Of a stretch of 64,000 bases of DNA, positions 31,393 to 41,990 are shown one piece after another. The position numbers were made by a program, and so were the translations under genes. Position 1 is the first letter of the stretch. Each line of letters opens with the position of its first letter. The DNA lies in the NCBI GenBank assembly GCA_964006375.1, contig OZ023270.1, forward strand, positions 52,626,120-52,690,119, given 5' to 3'. The notes below the pieces were generated by a model. That model had not been told where the DNA came from. It did no database searches and saw only the letters and a program-made list of their open reading frames with translations. This DNA comes from Tillus elongatus. Taxonomy: Eukaryota; Arthropoda; Insecta; Coleoptera; Cleridae.

Positions 31393-32337
31393 CCTGCTTG
31401 TATATCATAATACTATTGCTTTTACTTTGTTTGCTGTAGATTTTAATTATATCCATAAGTAAATAATAAAGAAAAGCGTTTTAAATAACACGACCAAAAA
31501 ATTCTTTGAAGCTGCCCATGAAAACTGGAAACTTTAGGGATTGGTCATTGTCAGAATAAGCAGGATTATCTCGAGTAAAAATTGTTGTCATTTTCAAGCT
31601 AAGTTAAAACTAATTTAGCACAATATGTAGGTTAGAAAGTGACTGGTTGAAATTTACTGTCAGACTCCTGGTTTTGGGTGCCACACTGTTTTGCATTGTA
31701 AATGTGTTTAATCATTAGCTAATAGCAGCTACATATCAAAAATCGAAAAATCTTTTTGGTGCCAGATTTACCTATTTTAGACACATAATATACTGATTGA
31801 TACAATAGAGTTTTAACCAGGTAGCGCTCTATTATATACCAACGATGCACATTTTTAAAACTTGTCATTGTGGCATATTGATACACTTGCTTTAGTGGCA
31901 TCATTGGTCTAGCATATTTTTGAAGCTCCTCTAGTAGACAGCAGCCAATACACGAGTAAATACTAATAATCGATGTTCAACCTAAGAACCTGTTTGTATT
32001 TGAGAAGATAAACATATCTTTCCTTTATTAATGTTAAACATTTATAGAAGTGATTTAATAAATAATAGCTCAATAGCTATTCAATACAAAATTGTATACA
32101 AATCAATATTTGTATACAATTATTATACTGACATTTTATTATCGTTACCTTTAGAGCGGAAACTATTTGATTGTTGTTACTGAGTAATTAAATACTGCTG
32201 CAAATTGAGTCAAAACTTCCACATAGCTATGATAATCTGCTCTCCTCAGAAAGACATTCTCATGAAATGAATTCAGTGTCAATGACTTGACCACAAAGAA
32301 AATATTCCTATTCCTGTACCCATAAATTTTTGAAACA
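31386..32337 (+). other. SAS-4 intron, nothing recognised
   Basis: AT-rich intronic sequence with scattered stops in all frames. No exon, TE end or RNA gene recognised. Confidence 0.5.
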
Positions 32338-32965
32338 TTATATTATTCGAGTTTTAACGAAAAAATGTCAACTTTCACCAAATCACCCCTCATTTATCCC
32401 CTACCCTCTGAAGCGATCTTACCCAAAAACAATTCGAAGCGTTCCTTTGTCGGGTGCTAACTGGATACCAAATTTGAAGATGATATCTCAACCTTGAAAA
32501 TTATTGCGCCTACTAAGTGACAGGCTTGCAGGCCAACCGACACACAGACAAAAAAATGTTTGTTCCAGAATCAAGTTTTTTATGTTTTGAGACTTTACGC
32601 GGTTTTATCAAAAAATATTTCTAAATTTCTATCACCGATATTCCACCCACACACATTCAACCCCTAATTTAATTTCAACACAGAATACCAGATGTTTGAT
32701 GAAATTGAAAGTTTTCTAACAAACCCTAAAACATGATATTACTCGAGTTTTAACGAAAAAATGTCCATTTTCCCAAATCATCCCCTACCTCCTGGGGCGA
32801 TTTTCCCCAAAAACAATCCGAACCGTTCGTTTGTCAGGTACTAACTGTGTACCAAATTTGAAGACGATATCTCAATTCGTTCTAAAGTTATCTTGGCTAA
32901 AATACTGACCGACAGACACAAAAAATGTTCGTTCCCAACTCATGTTTTTTATATGTTTTGACACT
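32338..32965 (+). repeat. Two direct copies of a noncoding repeat, period ~395 bp
   Basis: Both units (32338-32600 and 32738-32965) contain CGAGTTTTAACGAAAAAATG, CCAAATTTGAAGA.GATATC, a gaccgacAGACA block and TTTTTTATGTTTTGA(g/c)ACTTTA. They differ by substitutions, so the duplication is old. Such conserved noncoding words are common in dispersed insect repeats; the class is unknown. Confidence 0.65.
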
Positions 32966-33034
32966 TTAAAGAACATCTAGAATTCAGAACGGCCACTTGC
33001 TCCAGTTAGTTTACACGCTGGCTATGTCCTCACA

Positions 33035-34594
33035 TACAGAAACTCTGGCCTTGACGAGATCGCAGCAATTGTTCTCAAAAAATGCGCACCAGAGCTTGCT
33101 CCTGTCCTGACTCGTCTGTTTCAGATATCTTATAATAAAGGCATATTCCCTAGTAACTGGAAAACTGCTCGAGTACAACCCATCCCCAAGAAAGGATCTA
33201 AAGCGCTTCCTGGCAACTACAGGCCTATTTCTCTCCTTTCAGTCGTCTCTAAAGTGATGGAAAAGTATGTAAACACCGAATTTCTTGAAAAACACAGTCT
33301 AATCCATGACAGGCAGTATGGATTCCGTCAGCGCAGATCGACTGCCGACCTCCTTTCCTTTGTCACCCATTCTTGGTACAAGTCTATGGAACAACACGGT
33401 GAATCCCAGATTGTTGCTCTAGACATATCCAAAGCATTCGACCAGGTCTGGCACGCAGCGCTGCTTAGTAAACTACCGGCCTATGGCCTACCACCAAAAC
33501 TTTGTACCTGGACAGCAAATTTCCTCTCGAACAGGAGCATATCTGTTGTTGTGGATGGCCATTCCTCTAAACTGTATCCAATCAATGCAGGAGTTCCTCA
33601 AGGTTCAGCTTTAGCCCCTACTTTGTTTCTTCTCCACATCAATGACCTCCTCTCTAGCACATCCAACCCAGTTCACAGCTACGCGGACGCCAGCACCCTC
33701 CATTCAAATATACAATATTCTAAGCCTGTCTCTTTAGCCCAATTAGATGAGGATCGCAGACTCATGGAGGGTTCTCTCTCCGTGGATCTCCAAAAAATAT
33801 TAGACTGGGGAAGTAGAAATCTTGTACATTTCAACCCCACCAAAACTAAATCTTGCTTTCTTTCTCACAAGAGATACACCAGCCCTAGACCCATCACAAT
33901 GAACAACCAAGTTATTCAAAGTAATGAGTCATTTTCTCTTGTTGGCATTTCTGTGGATCGAAATCTTAATTGGCACCAACATGTCACATCAATTGCAGAA
34001 GCGGCTGCTAAGAAATTAGGTTTCCTCTTCCGGGCTCGCAAATACTTTTCACCAGCTAATCTCTATACCTTATATACTTCACAAATAAGGCCAAACCTCG
34101 AATACTGCTCCCACATCTGGGGTGCCGCTGCCGCTTCTACACTCGCTATCCTGGAATCTATTTAAAAGAGAGCTATACGTCTCATCGGTGACCCTACCCT
34201 CACCCAAAGGCTGCCATCCCTTGCCCACCGACGTGCCGTTGGTGACCTCTCTCTCTTTTATAGATAGATATCTGCACAGGCACTGCTCAGAGGAGCTTTC
34301 CTCCATAGTTCCCCCACCTGCTGCCCCCAACAGATCTACCAGGGGAACAGAGCGAATGCACCCTTTTACTGTCCAGGTCACCAGACTTAGAACATCTTGT
34401 TATGCCCGCTTTTTTGTCCCGAGGACTTCCAAGTTGTGGAATTCCTTGCCGGCACATGTTTTTCCTTCTCCTCCGAACCTCCAAACCTTCAAGTCCAGAA
34501 TTAACAAGCTGCCTCTTTCCTCCTTGTCAACACCCACGGTACGATAGTATTTAGGCTGTAAGCCCTCGTGGTGTGTTGTTGAAATTAAAAAAAA
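33035..34594 (+). mobile_element. LINE family L-A, copy 1
   Basis: 5'-truncated, starting inside the RT finger region, with a short 3' end TTGTTGAAATT followed by an A-run at 34583-34594. It inserted in the P1 PLE tail with loss of a few target bases (CAA of the ACCAACG site) and no evident target-site duplication. Confidence 0.8.
33040..34555 (+). pseudogene. LINE L-A reverse transcriptase
   Basis: Translation of 33040-33253 gives LDEIAAIVLKKCAPELAPVL, then NYRPISLLSVVSKVMEKYVN. The frame 33254-34165 continues with RQYGFRQRRSTADLLSFVTH, IVALDISKAFDQVWH and NAGVPQGSALAPTLFLLHIND. The catalytic box reads SYADAS where YADD is expected, so the second Asp is Ala. The thumb reads FSLVGISVDRNLNWHQHV. 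A TAA at 34163-34165, further stops and a frameshift follow, and the C-terminal block (SCYARFFVPRTSKLWNSLPA) is in frame 34122-34547. It is a CR1-like RT, inactive. Confidence 0.88.
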
Positions 34595-34680
34595 AAAAAC
34601 GAAAACCAACAGTGAAACTAGAGAAGTAGTCTCCAAGTCTGCATGTAGTATGGACCATTTTCACCAAGGAAGGGCAACAA

Positions 34681-34999
34681 TATTCTTGATCAGCTGATTG
34701 ATTTTCAAAATTTGTATCATCGACATAACTCTCATACGATTCGTTTTCGTATTGTTTAGGAGGTCATCATGAAAATGAAGCTCTTCGTGAGTGAATGTTT
34801 TAGTAGATCTTTGCTGAAAATAATTGATTACTCTAAAGGGTCTTGAGGGAGGTCTAGTATTTCGAGTAGATATTAACATAGGGGTTGGAGCTTGTTACGA
34901 ATTATTTTGAGGCCTGTTATATTATTTGCGTCTGATTACTTCCAGGAGTTTGGTTACTTTGACTGACACGGGGTATCATGTTTTGTGATTGTGCAAAAT
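34681..34999. other. Unassigned sequence between two PLE fragments
   Basis: A minus-strand frame of 72 codons covers 34661-34879 but resembles nothing I know and overlaps the P1 end. It is treated as noncoding. Confidence 0.4.
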
Positions 35000-35009
35000 T
35001 GTGAGACAC

Positions 35010-35364
35010 CTTAAAATTCGATGTCTATAGAAAGGAAACCACCACTCTAAGCTACATTATGAATGACTCGCATCATACATACGCACAAAAAATAGCCAGC
35101 CTGAATTTTTTAGTGAATAGGTTAATTAATTGTCCTTTAAGTAAAAGTAAATATACCCAAATATCTTCCATCGCAAGACATATTTGGGATAATAATCACC
35201 ACGTTCATGAGGAGAATCTAAAATTAATAAAAAATGTTAGACAACCAGAACAGCTAAACGCTTTCAAAAGAATGTATATTGCTAAATATAGTAATAATAA
35301 AAAATGTATGAATCTCGCTCCGCCACCTATGAGCAGTCTCTTGATAGATTGCTTTGTAAAATAA
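35010..35364 (+). pseudogene. PLE connector and GIY-YIG C-terminal part (P2)
   Basis: Translation reads DVYRKETTTLSYIMNDSHHT, the connector after a Penelope RT, then LNFLVNRLINCPLSKSKYTQ. Next is ISSIARHIWDNNHHVHEENL, which is the end of the nuclease domain, and MNLAPPPMSSLLIDCFVK. The GIY and YIG strands are missing between SKYTQ and ISSIA, an in-frame internal deletion of roughly 100 codons. The frame stays open to TAA at 35362-35364. Confidence 0.75.
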
Positions 35365-35530
35365 ATACTGGCAGAAGCACGTCCGCTAGATAAGAAAAGG
35401 ATACAGATATTTCCGCCAAACGAAATATGTTCATGTTTGTGTCGTTGAACCTCCCTAAATTGTTATTGACCAACTAGCTGCAGAAGAATATAAATAGAGT
35501 TGTAGATATAAGATATATAGAATTATTCGT

Positions 35531-35571
35531 CTTCTGATGACGCTAAATTGGTTAGTGAAACAATTGTCAGG
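35531..35571 (+). ncRNA. Hammerhead-ribozyme-like motif in PLE end (P2)
   Basis: Parts in order: stem I strand CTT (35531-35533), core CTGATGA (35534-35540), extra C, stem II GCTAA/TTAGT with loop ATTGG (35542-35556), GAAAC (35557-35561), loop AATT, GTC (35566-35568), and stem I return AGG. The core is a perfect consensus match. Stem II has one G-U pair, and stem I is short (3 bp with a G-U). Cleavage is expected after C35568. The stem III segment is the palindrome ACAATTGT. Confidence 0.72.
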
Positions 35572-35664
35572 TTTTTTTAATGTGTAGTGGTGATTTGGGT
35601 TTTCCAAGTGTGCTTATCAGTGCTCATCACAGGTTCCAATCTTCACTTAGATGATGTTTTTGTT

Positions 35665-37776
35665 AGGTATTTTAGTGTGGTAGCGACAAAACTTTCAAGG
35701 CGTATAAAACATTGTAACATTGGTGGGTCTAGAAGACAAACAAATATCAAATTCTTTGTTCTTTACACCAACTGACTTTACTGAAGTTATTGGAAAAATT
35801 GATGATCTAAAAAGTTATAAGTCACCTGGTTATGATGGATCTACTTCTGAGACTTTAAAATTAGTCGCGAATGAAATAACTTTACCTCTTACCCATGTAG
35901 TAAATAGATCATTCCAAAGCGAAATTTGCACAAATGTCTTTAAAAAACCATAGTCACCCCACTATTTAAAAATGGTGAAAGACTGAGCGTTACGAACTCA
36001 TTTTACTCATTTACTCATTTATTACTGGTCAAAATTATACAATATGCCTTACAAAGAAGCTGTGCTTGTGCTTGTATTAACATAATTTTGTCAAAATCTT
36101 CAAATAATCAAACTGTCAAAATTTTATTTTAATGTCACTTTCTGAATTTTGATCGATCTTGCCTTTTCTTCTCTTTCTTCTTCCACAAACATTTCTATAG
36201 CCGTTACAAATATTTATCTTCACTCTCGCCTCACTATTTCTCTTTATTTCAACCAAACCATCTTTAAAAAAACATAATTCTTTAGCACATAAATTTTGAC
36301 ATTTTACATGACATATATAAAAGTGGCCAACTTCTCTGATATCCAGTTTCAGCGAGATATTTGAGAAAATATTAAAAAGGCGATTCACCAAATTTCTTGA
36401 GGTCAATAATGTTTTGTCACCAAAGCAATTTGGTTATACCGAAGCAAGATCAACCGAAGACGCAATATTTTATCTTACATCAAACATTTACAAATCCTGA
36501 GACCGGAGAGAACCAGCATGAGCGGTGTTTCTTGACCTGGCAAAAGCCTTTGATATGGTTGATCACACTCAGTTGCTTCAGGTCTAGGAAAATATGGGTT
36601 GTAGAGGTATCATGTATAATCTTATTGAAGACTACTTGTCACAAAGAACTCAACAGATGAGGGTGGGGAATAGTCTAAGTAAAGCATGTGTTGTGTATTG
36701 TGGGGTCCCTCAAGGGGCAGTACTGGGTCCCTTGTTGTTTAATGTATATCCGAATGACTTGTTCTCATTGGATCTGTGTGGTGAGGTGTGAGCTTTGCTG
36801 ATGATACTGTCATATTTTACAGTGATGTAAGTTGGCAAAGTGGAATGGCCAAAGTCAAAAATGAGATGAAGCATTTCATTTATTACTTCCATAAGTTACT
36901 TAGTATAAATTTTGACAAGACATGCTATGTTCCATTACATCACAGATTGTGAATTTACCATCTTTGGACAGACTGGTTGTGTCTGGTTCTTGTGGATATT
37001 CTAACTCTTACGTAAACTGGCACAACCAAAATAAAATACTTTTGTGTATACATTAACTTTCATTTGAGATGGGACTATCATATAAATTATGTGATAAAAA
37101 AAGATAAGAGCTTTACTTGGCAAATTCAAACATTTCAGGGAGATCTTTAACTTAGCGCAGTTGAAAATTATGTATCGTGCCTTGGTTCAGACACACTTGA
37201 TATATGGGATTCTAAGTTTGAGTGGGGCTACAAAAATTACTTTGACCCTCTGGAGAAAGTGCAAAGCCTTATACCTATTTATTTGTAAATAAATTTTATT
37301 ATTATTATTATATTCTAAATCAAAAGGAATCTGTTCCTAAAGGCCAGTTATTATTTTGTAGGGTTTACGATTGGTTACTGAGTATATAGTATTATTATAA
37401 GCATTTCTGGCAGTTAATGTTTGGACCTATGTGTTACCCTTCAGAATTACTTTTTGGAGATCCAGACTTATTTGATATGAAGCAGCTTTTTTGTTTCCAT
37501 ATTGGTCAGACAACCGAGGTGATCTTGTAGGAATGAACCACATTTATTATACTAGAAGTAGAGGTGAAATAGCTTATGTTCCCAAAGTTGAGAAACCGTA
37601 ACTCAGAGAAGCTACTATTATCTTGGACCTAAAATATATAACAACACTCTTGAGCTAAAATTATTATTTTCCATGGGAAGATTTAAGTTTGAAATCAAGA
37701 AATGGCTTAAGACCAAAACGAGACGTTATATTCACAATGCGGTTGATATAAAAAATTCTTACGTTATCACAGAGTG
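35665..37776 (+). pseudogene. LINE L-D reverse transcriptase, degraded
   Basis: Frames in order: DFTEVIGKIDDLKSYKSPGY (35735-), then a nested repeat. SSFSEIFEKILKRRFTKFLE and SPKQFGYTEARSTEDAI follow from about 36340. MGCRGIMYNLIEDYLSQRTQ and YCGVPQGAVLGPLLFNVYPN lie at 36594-36791. The box that should be FADDT is reached after a frameshift (SFADDTVIFYSDV in the other frame near 36792). ALVQTHLIYGILSLSG follows near 37185. At least four frame changes and several stops make it inactive. Confidence 0.78.
35997..36335 (-). repeat. LINE 3'-end piece nested in LINE L-D
   Basis: It begins with TTTACTCATTTACTCATTTA units (tail side) and ends TTTTGACATTTTACATGACA. It splits the RT between SVTN and SSFSEIFEK. 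Similar in word order to 3862-4165 and 39893-40190. Confidence 0.5.
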
Positions 37777-38155
37777 AATATAAATATTTGGAACGCTATT
37801 TAGGGTCATACATGCCCACATTGGTCGAAATGCGACTTCCGGCGACATTGATGTAACAAGCTAAGCTTAACGTTATGTCGCTGTGAGATGAGTTTTGTCT
37901 TGCTGTTTGACAAAAAGTATTCATATATTGTGCAATTAAATGTTTTAACTCGTTTCAGTTTCTTTTAGTCTATTCATTGATTGTTGTTGCCCTTACTTGG
38001 TGAAACTTGTCCATACTACATACAGACTTGGAGACTACTTCTCTGGCTTCACTGTTGGCTTTCTTTTTTGTAGGTGAAGGACGTAGTCAGCGCGTAAGTT
38101 AACTGGAGCAAGTCGCCCTTACAAATTCTGGATGTCTAGGATGTTCTTCAACGTT

Positions 38156-38198
38156 TCTGTGACTATAGTTTCGCTGCTTGACAGCATTCTCAGACAGA
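38156..38198 (-). ncRNA. Hammerhead-ribozyme-like motif in PLE tail (P1 copy b)
   Basis: Minus strand: stem I TCTGT (38198-38194), CTGAGAAT (38193-38186), stem II GCTG/CAGC, GAAAC (38172-38168), loop TATA, GTC (38163-38161), stem I return ACAGA (38160-38156). Base for base the same as copy a over the motif, while flanking DNA has diverged (for example GAAACG against GAATG just after it). The CUGAGAA core is shared by both copies, so it is a group feature and not a private mutation. Confidence 0.6.
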
Positions 38199-38280
38199 TA
38201 AAAATTGAATTAGTATGAAATCATGACAACTACAAATAAATATCTGTTGTTATGTTATGATATGATCAAAAAATTTATCA

Positions 38281-38603
38281 AATTGAAAATAAAATGAAAC
38301 ACAGGTGACAGATGAGGCTTTCAAAATGTCTATGTGATGTATGTCAATATTTAACATAAAAATAGAACTAGCCTATAATAACTATGATAACAGTTACGAC
38401 AATAAAATAACTAAACAATAACAGTAATAATAAAATATAAATATAAATAAATATATAATAAAATAAAATGAAACACAGGTGACAGATGAGGCTTTCAAAA
38501 TGTCTATGTGATGTATGTCAATATTTAACATCAAAATAGAACTAGCCTATAATAACTATGATAACAGTTATGACAATAAAATAACTAAACAATAACAGTA
38601 TAA
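38281..38603 (-). repeat. Tandem duplication inside PLE copy b tail
   Basis: Units 38281-38427 and 38459-38603 both hold ACAGGTGACAGATGAGGCTT through AACAATAACAGTA and differ at only a few bases. They are separated by an AT-rich AAATATAAATAAATATATAA spacer. Copy a has a single unit. Confidence 0.85.
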
Positions 38604-38701
38604 AAGCAGTCTTTATACAACGACAATATCGACATTCATCAACTCATTATCTTATTACAACTTTTTTGAAAGAATAGTTCAATTTATTTTCTTTGACTTA
38701 T

Positions 38702-39640
38702 TTAATTAGAAATAAGAATATCCAAGGGGAATTCATTAAATCAGTTTGCTCGTTTAAAACAAGGTAGTTATTGTCGTGTGTGCTTTTTGACTTCTAAAGC
38801 TTCAAAAAAGTCTAGTTTACGTTTGTCATTATAAAAATGTTGTGGTTGTATGCGGTTATTTACTGTAGGTCTGTGTTCAGTATCAATATGTTTTGCAAAT
38901 GTAGATTTGTCAGCGTGGTTATTTCTAAATGCAGAAATATGTGCTTTGTATCGGGTGTTAAAATTTCTAGAAGTTTGACCTATGTAGATTGCGTTACAAT
39001 GTGTACAAGCTAATTTATAAACTCCAGCTTTTGTCAGGAAACAAGATTTTTCTTTCGCGTTAAATAACAAATCACGCGTCGTGGTGTAAGATTTAAAAGC
39101 TACCTTTGTATTTGTACAGATATTTAAAATTTTTGAAATATTTTCTGAAATGGTTCCAAAATAAGTTATCGAAACGTATCTGTTGTCTTCTTTATCACTA
39201 ATATTTGGATAAATTAAATTAATCGCTAATTTGTATTCTTTTATCTCTATCATTTTATCTATTATTTTAACAGAGTAGCCATTATTAAATGCCGTTTGCT
39301 CAATTATTGAAATTTCTTTTTCAAAATTGTTTTGCGACATAGGTATTGAAAATGCACGATGTATCATAGAATGGTAGGCTGACAGCTTTTGTGAAAAAGG
39401 GTGACATGAATCGTATGGTATAGTTGTGTCAGTGTAAGTTGGTTTCCTATATATTAAAAAGTCAAATGAATTATTTTCTAACTTTCTGATTGTTCAGTCT
39501 AAAAAAATTATACAACTGTTAGCATCTTCTTCTAAAGTAAACTTAATATTTGTGTGAAAGTTATTAATAAAACTCAAAAAGTTATTTAATTCTGTATGAC
39601 TACCTTGAAAACATGATAAAATATTTGGTTTTCTAAGTTA
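38702..39640 (-). pseudogene. PLE RT end plus GIY-YIG endonuclease (P1 copy b)
   Basis: From 39640 down: the RT end with a TGA where copy a has a Leu codon (LD*TIRKLENN), the connector YRKPTYTDTTIPYDSCHPF, and then an open frame 38768-39367. The nuclease is intact here: KAGVYKLACTHCNAIYIGQT, then RNFNTRYKAHISAFR with the catalytic Arg and FAKHIDTEHRPTVNN. A two-base loss in a CA run near 38780 moves the reading to an early stop (KKHTRQ); copy a keeps the longer end DNSYIVLNEQTDLMNSP. This copy shows what copy a lost. Confidence 0.87.
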
Positions 39641-39727
39641 GTCTACAAACAAGTCATTAATTAATTGCAGTTAATTTATTTACAATTTTTCTAATTATTT
39701 ATATTGGTGTTTATATATTATGTACCC

Positions 39728-40190
39728 TTTCATTTGTAAATAAATTTTATTATTATTATTATTATTATAGTCTAAATAAAAGGAATTTGTCCCTAAAGAC
39801 CAGTTATTATTTCATAGGGTTTACAATTGGTTACTGAGTATATAGTATTATTATAAGCATTTCTGGCAGTTAATGTTTGGACCTATGTGTTAAATTCTGT
39901 CTGTTAGAAGCACAAGCCTTGCCTTATTTCTACGACGCACGTCGTGCTTGTTACAGTTTTGTTTATCATCCGTTCCAACTAAAACTGGCAAATATTGCTT
40001 TTGAAACGTCACTTTTACAATTTTAACCATAGTATCCCATATTCTTTATTATTTCTACTTCCCACACTCCAGCAACCAGTCCAACCACTATTTTGTTGTT
40101 TTCTAACCACTTTAAACCTTTTTGACACTAGTTTGACATTCAATAACAGAAAGTTGTAATTTATTAGTCAGTGATTATTTGACTTTGACG
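39728..40190. repeat. Dispersed repeat shared with 37265-37435 plus LINE 3'-end piece
   Basis: 39728-39892 matches 37265-37435: GTAAATAAATTTTATTATTATT, then GACCAGTTATTATTTCATAG-like and GCATTTCTGGCAGTTAATGT. 39893-40190 carries GAAGCACAAGCCTTGCCTTA and a TTTTGACACTAGTTTGACAT end, like other minus-strand LINE 3' pieces here. No coding part. Confidence 0.5.
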
Positions 40191-40356
40191 TTTTTCTGTT
40201 TCTATACGTTGAAAGTGAGCTAGCATCATAATTATAATGCCCATTAGGCTCTCTATAAGGCATAAAGGTACATACCGTAAAATACTACCATAGGTCCTGA
40301 TATTCCTTCAGCACACACAGGAGTATCCTTAGACCTGATTTTTCAGTTGCTCAATG

Positions 40357-40410
40357 CAATCTTGTTAATGAGTCTCTAACACTTTTGTTAGAGACTCATT
40401 AACAAGATTG
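40357..40410. other. Perfect hairpin 1: 25-bp arms, 4-nt loop
   Basis: The left arm (40357-40381) starts CAATCTTGTTAATGAGTC. The right arm (40386-40410) is its exact reverse complement. The loop is CTTT. No mismatch is seen in 25 pairs. Confidence 0.97.
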
Positions 40411-40412
40411 TG

Positions 40413-40444
40413 TCAAGTAGCTAAGTAAAGACTTAGCTACTTGA
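40413..40444. other. Perfect hairpin 2: 14-bp arms, 4-nt loop
   Basis: The left arm TCAAGTAGCTAAGT (40413-40426), loop AAAG and right arm ACTTAGCTACTTGA (40431-40444) pair without mismatch. The loop is complementary to the CTTT loop of hairpin 1. A short imperfect tandem (GTATGTTAACACCGA / GTATGTAAACACCGA) follows at 40454-40483. Confidence 0.97.
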
Positions 40445-40489
40445 TCCACCAAGTATGTTAACACCGAGTATGTAAACACCGAATTACTA

Positions 40490-41507
40490 AATATTCTTGA
40501 AAAACACAGTCTAATCCACGACAGGCAGTATGGTTTCCGTCAGCGCAGATCGACTGCCGACCTCCTTTCCTTTGTCACCCATTCTTGGAACAAGTCTATG
40601 GAACAACACGGTGAATCCCAGATTGTTGCTCTAGACATATCCAAAGCATTCGACCAGGTCTGGCACGCAGCGCTGCTTAATAAACTTCCGGCCTATGGCC
40701 TACCACCAAAACTTTGTACCTGGACAGCAAATTTCCTCTCCAACAGAACTATATCTGTTGTTGTGGATGGCCATTCCTCTAAACTGTATCCAATTAATGC
40801 AGGAGTTCCTCAAGGTTCAGCTTTAGCCCCTACTTTGTTTCTTCTCCACATCAATGACCTCCTCTCTAGCACATCCAACCCAGTTCACAGCTACACGGAA
40901 GATAGCACCCTCCATTCAAATATACAATATTCTAAGCCTGTCTTTTAGCCCAATTAAATGAGGATCGCAGACTCATGGAGGGTTCTGTCTCCGTGGATCT
41001 CCAAAAAATATTAGACTGGGGAAGCAGAAATCTTGTACAATTCAACCCCACCAAAACTAAGTCTTGCTTTTTTTCTCACAAGAGATACACCAGCCCTAGA
41101 CCCATCACAATGAACAACCAAGTTTTTCAAAGTAATGAATCCTTTTCTCTTGTTGGCATTTCTGTGGATCGAAATCTTAACTGGCACCAACATGTCACAT
41201 CAATTGCAGAAGCGGCTGCTAAGAAATTAGGTTTCCTCTTCCGGGCTCGCAAATACTTTTCACCAGCTAATCTCTATACCTTATATACTTCACAAATAAG
41301 GCCAAACATCGAAGAAAGATTGAAGACATGCTGGTGTTGGAAAAAAATAAAATTAGAGCAAGATCTGAGCAAAATTTATAAAGTGACAGTTAAGGTTAAT
41401 CATTTCTGACAGTTTTATTTAGAATGCATCCTTTATAAAAATTGTGTCTTATACAAGCACAAGCCAAGCTTATTTGTATGACGCATTGTATAACTGTGAT
41501 AAATATA

Positions 41508-41547
<40 letters not shown>

Positions 41548-41990
41548 ACTGCTCCCACATCTGGGGTGCCGCTGCCACTTCTACACTCGCTATCCTGGAC
41601 TCCATTCAAAAGAGAGCTATACGTCTCATCGGTGACCCTACCCTCACCCAAAGGGTGCCATCCCTTGCCCACCGACGTGCCGTTGGTGATCTCTCTCTCT
41701 TTTATAGATATCTGCACAGGCACTGCTCAGAGGAGCTTTCCTCCATAGTTCCCCCACCTGCTGCCTCCAACAGATCTACCAGGGGAACAGAGCGAATGCA
41801 CCCTTTTACTGTCCAGGTCACCAGACATAGAACATCTTGTTATGCCCGCTCTTTTGTCCCGAGGACTTCCAAGTTATGGAATTCCTTGCCGGCACATGTT
41901 TTTCCTTCTCCTCCGAACCTCCAAAGCTTCAAGTCCAGAATTAACAAGCTGCCTCTTTTCTCCTTGTCAACACCCACGGTACGATAGTAT
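40490..41990 (+). pseudogene. LINE L-A reverse transcriptase, copy 2
   Basis: Frames 40598-40948 and 40975-41409 hold IVALDISKAFDQVWH, INAGVPQGSALAPTLFLLHI and FSLVGISVDRNLNWHQHV. Where YADD is expected the copy reads SYTEDS. One base is missing near 40942 relative to copy 1, which gives a stop. The C-terminal part lies after the nested insert (41566-41987: SCYARSFVPRTSKLWNSLPA). It shares most sequence with copy 1, but each has its own lesions. Confidence 0.87.
41320..41545 (+). mobile_element. Short 5'-truncated LINE tail nested in L-A copy 2
   Basis: The 226-bp insert separates CATCGAA from TACTGCTCCC, which are adjacent in L-A copy 1. It contains ATACAAGCACAAGCCAAGCT and ends with about 13 ATT units. 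It has the form of a LINE 3' end with a simple-repeat tail; no coding sequence. Confidence 0.8.

Larger units (their letters stand above)
32968..34680 (+). mobile_element. PLE group P1 copy c tail, split by LINE L-A
   Basis: Left piece 32968-33034 matches the P1 tail (AAGAACATC...CCACTTGCTCCAGTTAG). Right piece 34595-34680 resumes with CGAAAACCAACAGTGAAACT and runs to the P1 end AAGGGCAACAA. In copy a the two pieces are continuous around 3045-3085. The LINE between them inserted after this PLE. There is no coding part or ribozyme region. Confidence 0.8.
35000..35649 (+). mobile_element. PLE group P2: ORF end plus terminal region
   Basis: A coding remnant (35010-35364) followed by 285 bp of noncoding end with a hammerhead-like motif and the terminal block GTGCTTATCAGTGCTCATCA up to ATCTTCACTTA near 35649. 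The same terminal block appears in reverse at 51878-51930. A LINE begins right after it. Confidence 0.75.
35650..37980 (+). mobile_element. LINE L-D with nested insertions
   Basis: The plus-strand LINE starts in the EN-RT linker (VRYFSVVATKLSRRIKHC near 35665) and runs through RT to a C-terminal YLGPKIYNNTLELKLLF and IKKWLKTKTRRYIHNAVDI ending about 37776. About 200 bp of 3' sequence follow, up to P1 copy b at 37983. It contains a minus-strand LINE 3'-end piece (35997-36335) and a (TTA)n-bearing block (37265-37435). Confidence 0.75.
37983..39640 (-). mobile_element. PLE group P1 copy b
   Basis: Minus-strand copy of the same element as 1-3115. It holds the end of RT, the GIY-YIG domain and the complete tail, down to the P1 terminus TTGTTGTTGCCCTTACTTGG at 37983. 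The tail contains a hammerhead-like motif and a tandem duplication (38281-38427 and 38459-38603). Its 5' end is truncated at about 39640. Confidence 0.88.

Noticed and set aside
32338..32965. A CRISPR-like or satellite array
   Set aside because: Only two diverged units with ~395-bp spacing; a simple duplicated dispersed repeat.
34661..34879. Minus-strand frame of 72 codons
   Set aside because: Overlaps the end of a PLE tail and resembles nothing known; too short to support.
40357..40444. The twin hairpins as a rho-independent-type terminator or attachment site
   Set aside because: Eukaryotic intronic context with no adjacent integrase or T-run; template switching at a LINE junction is simpler.
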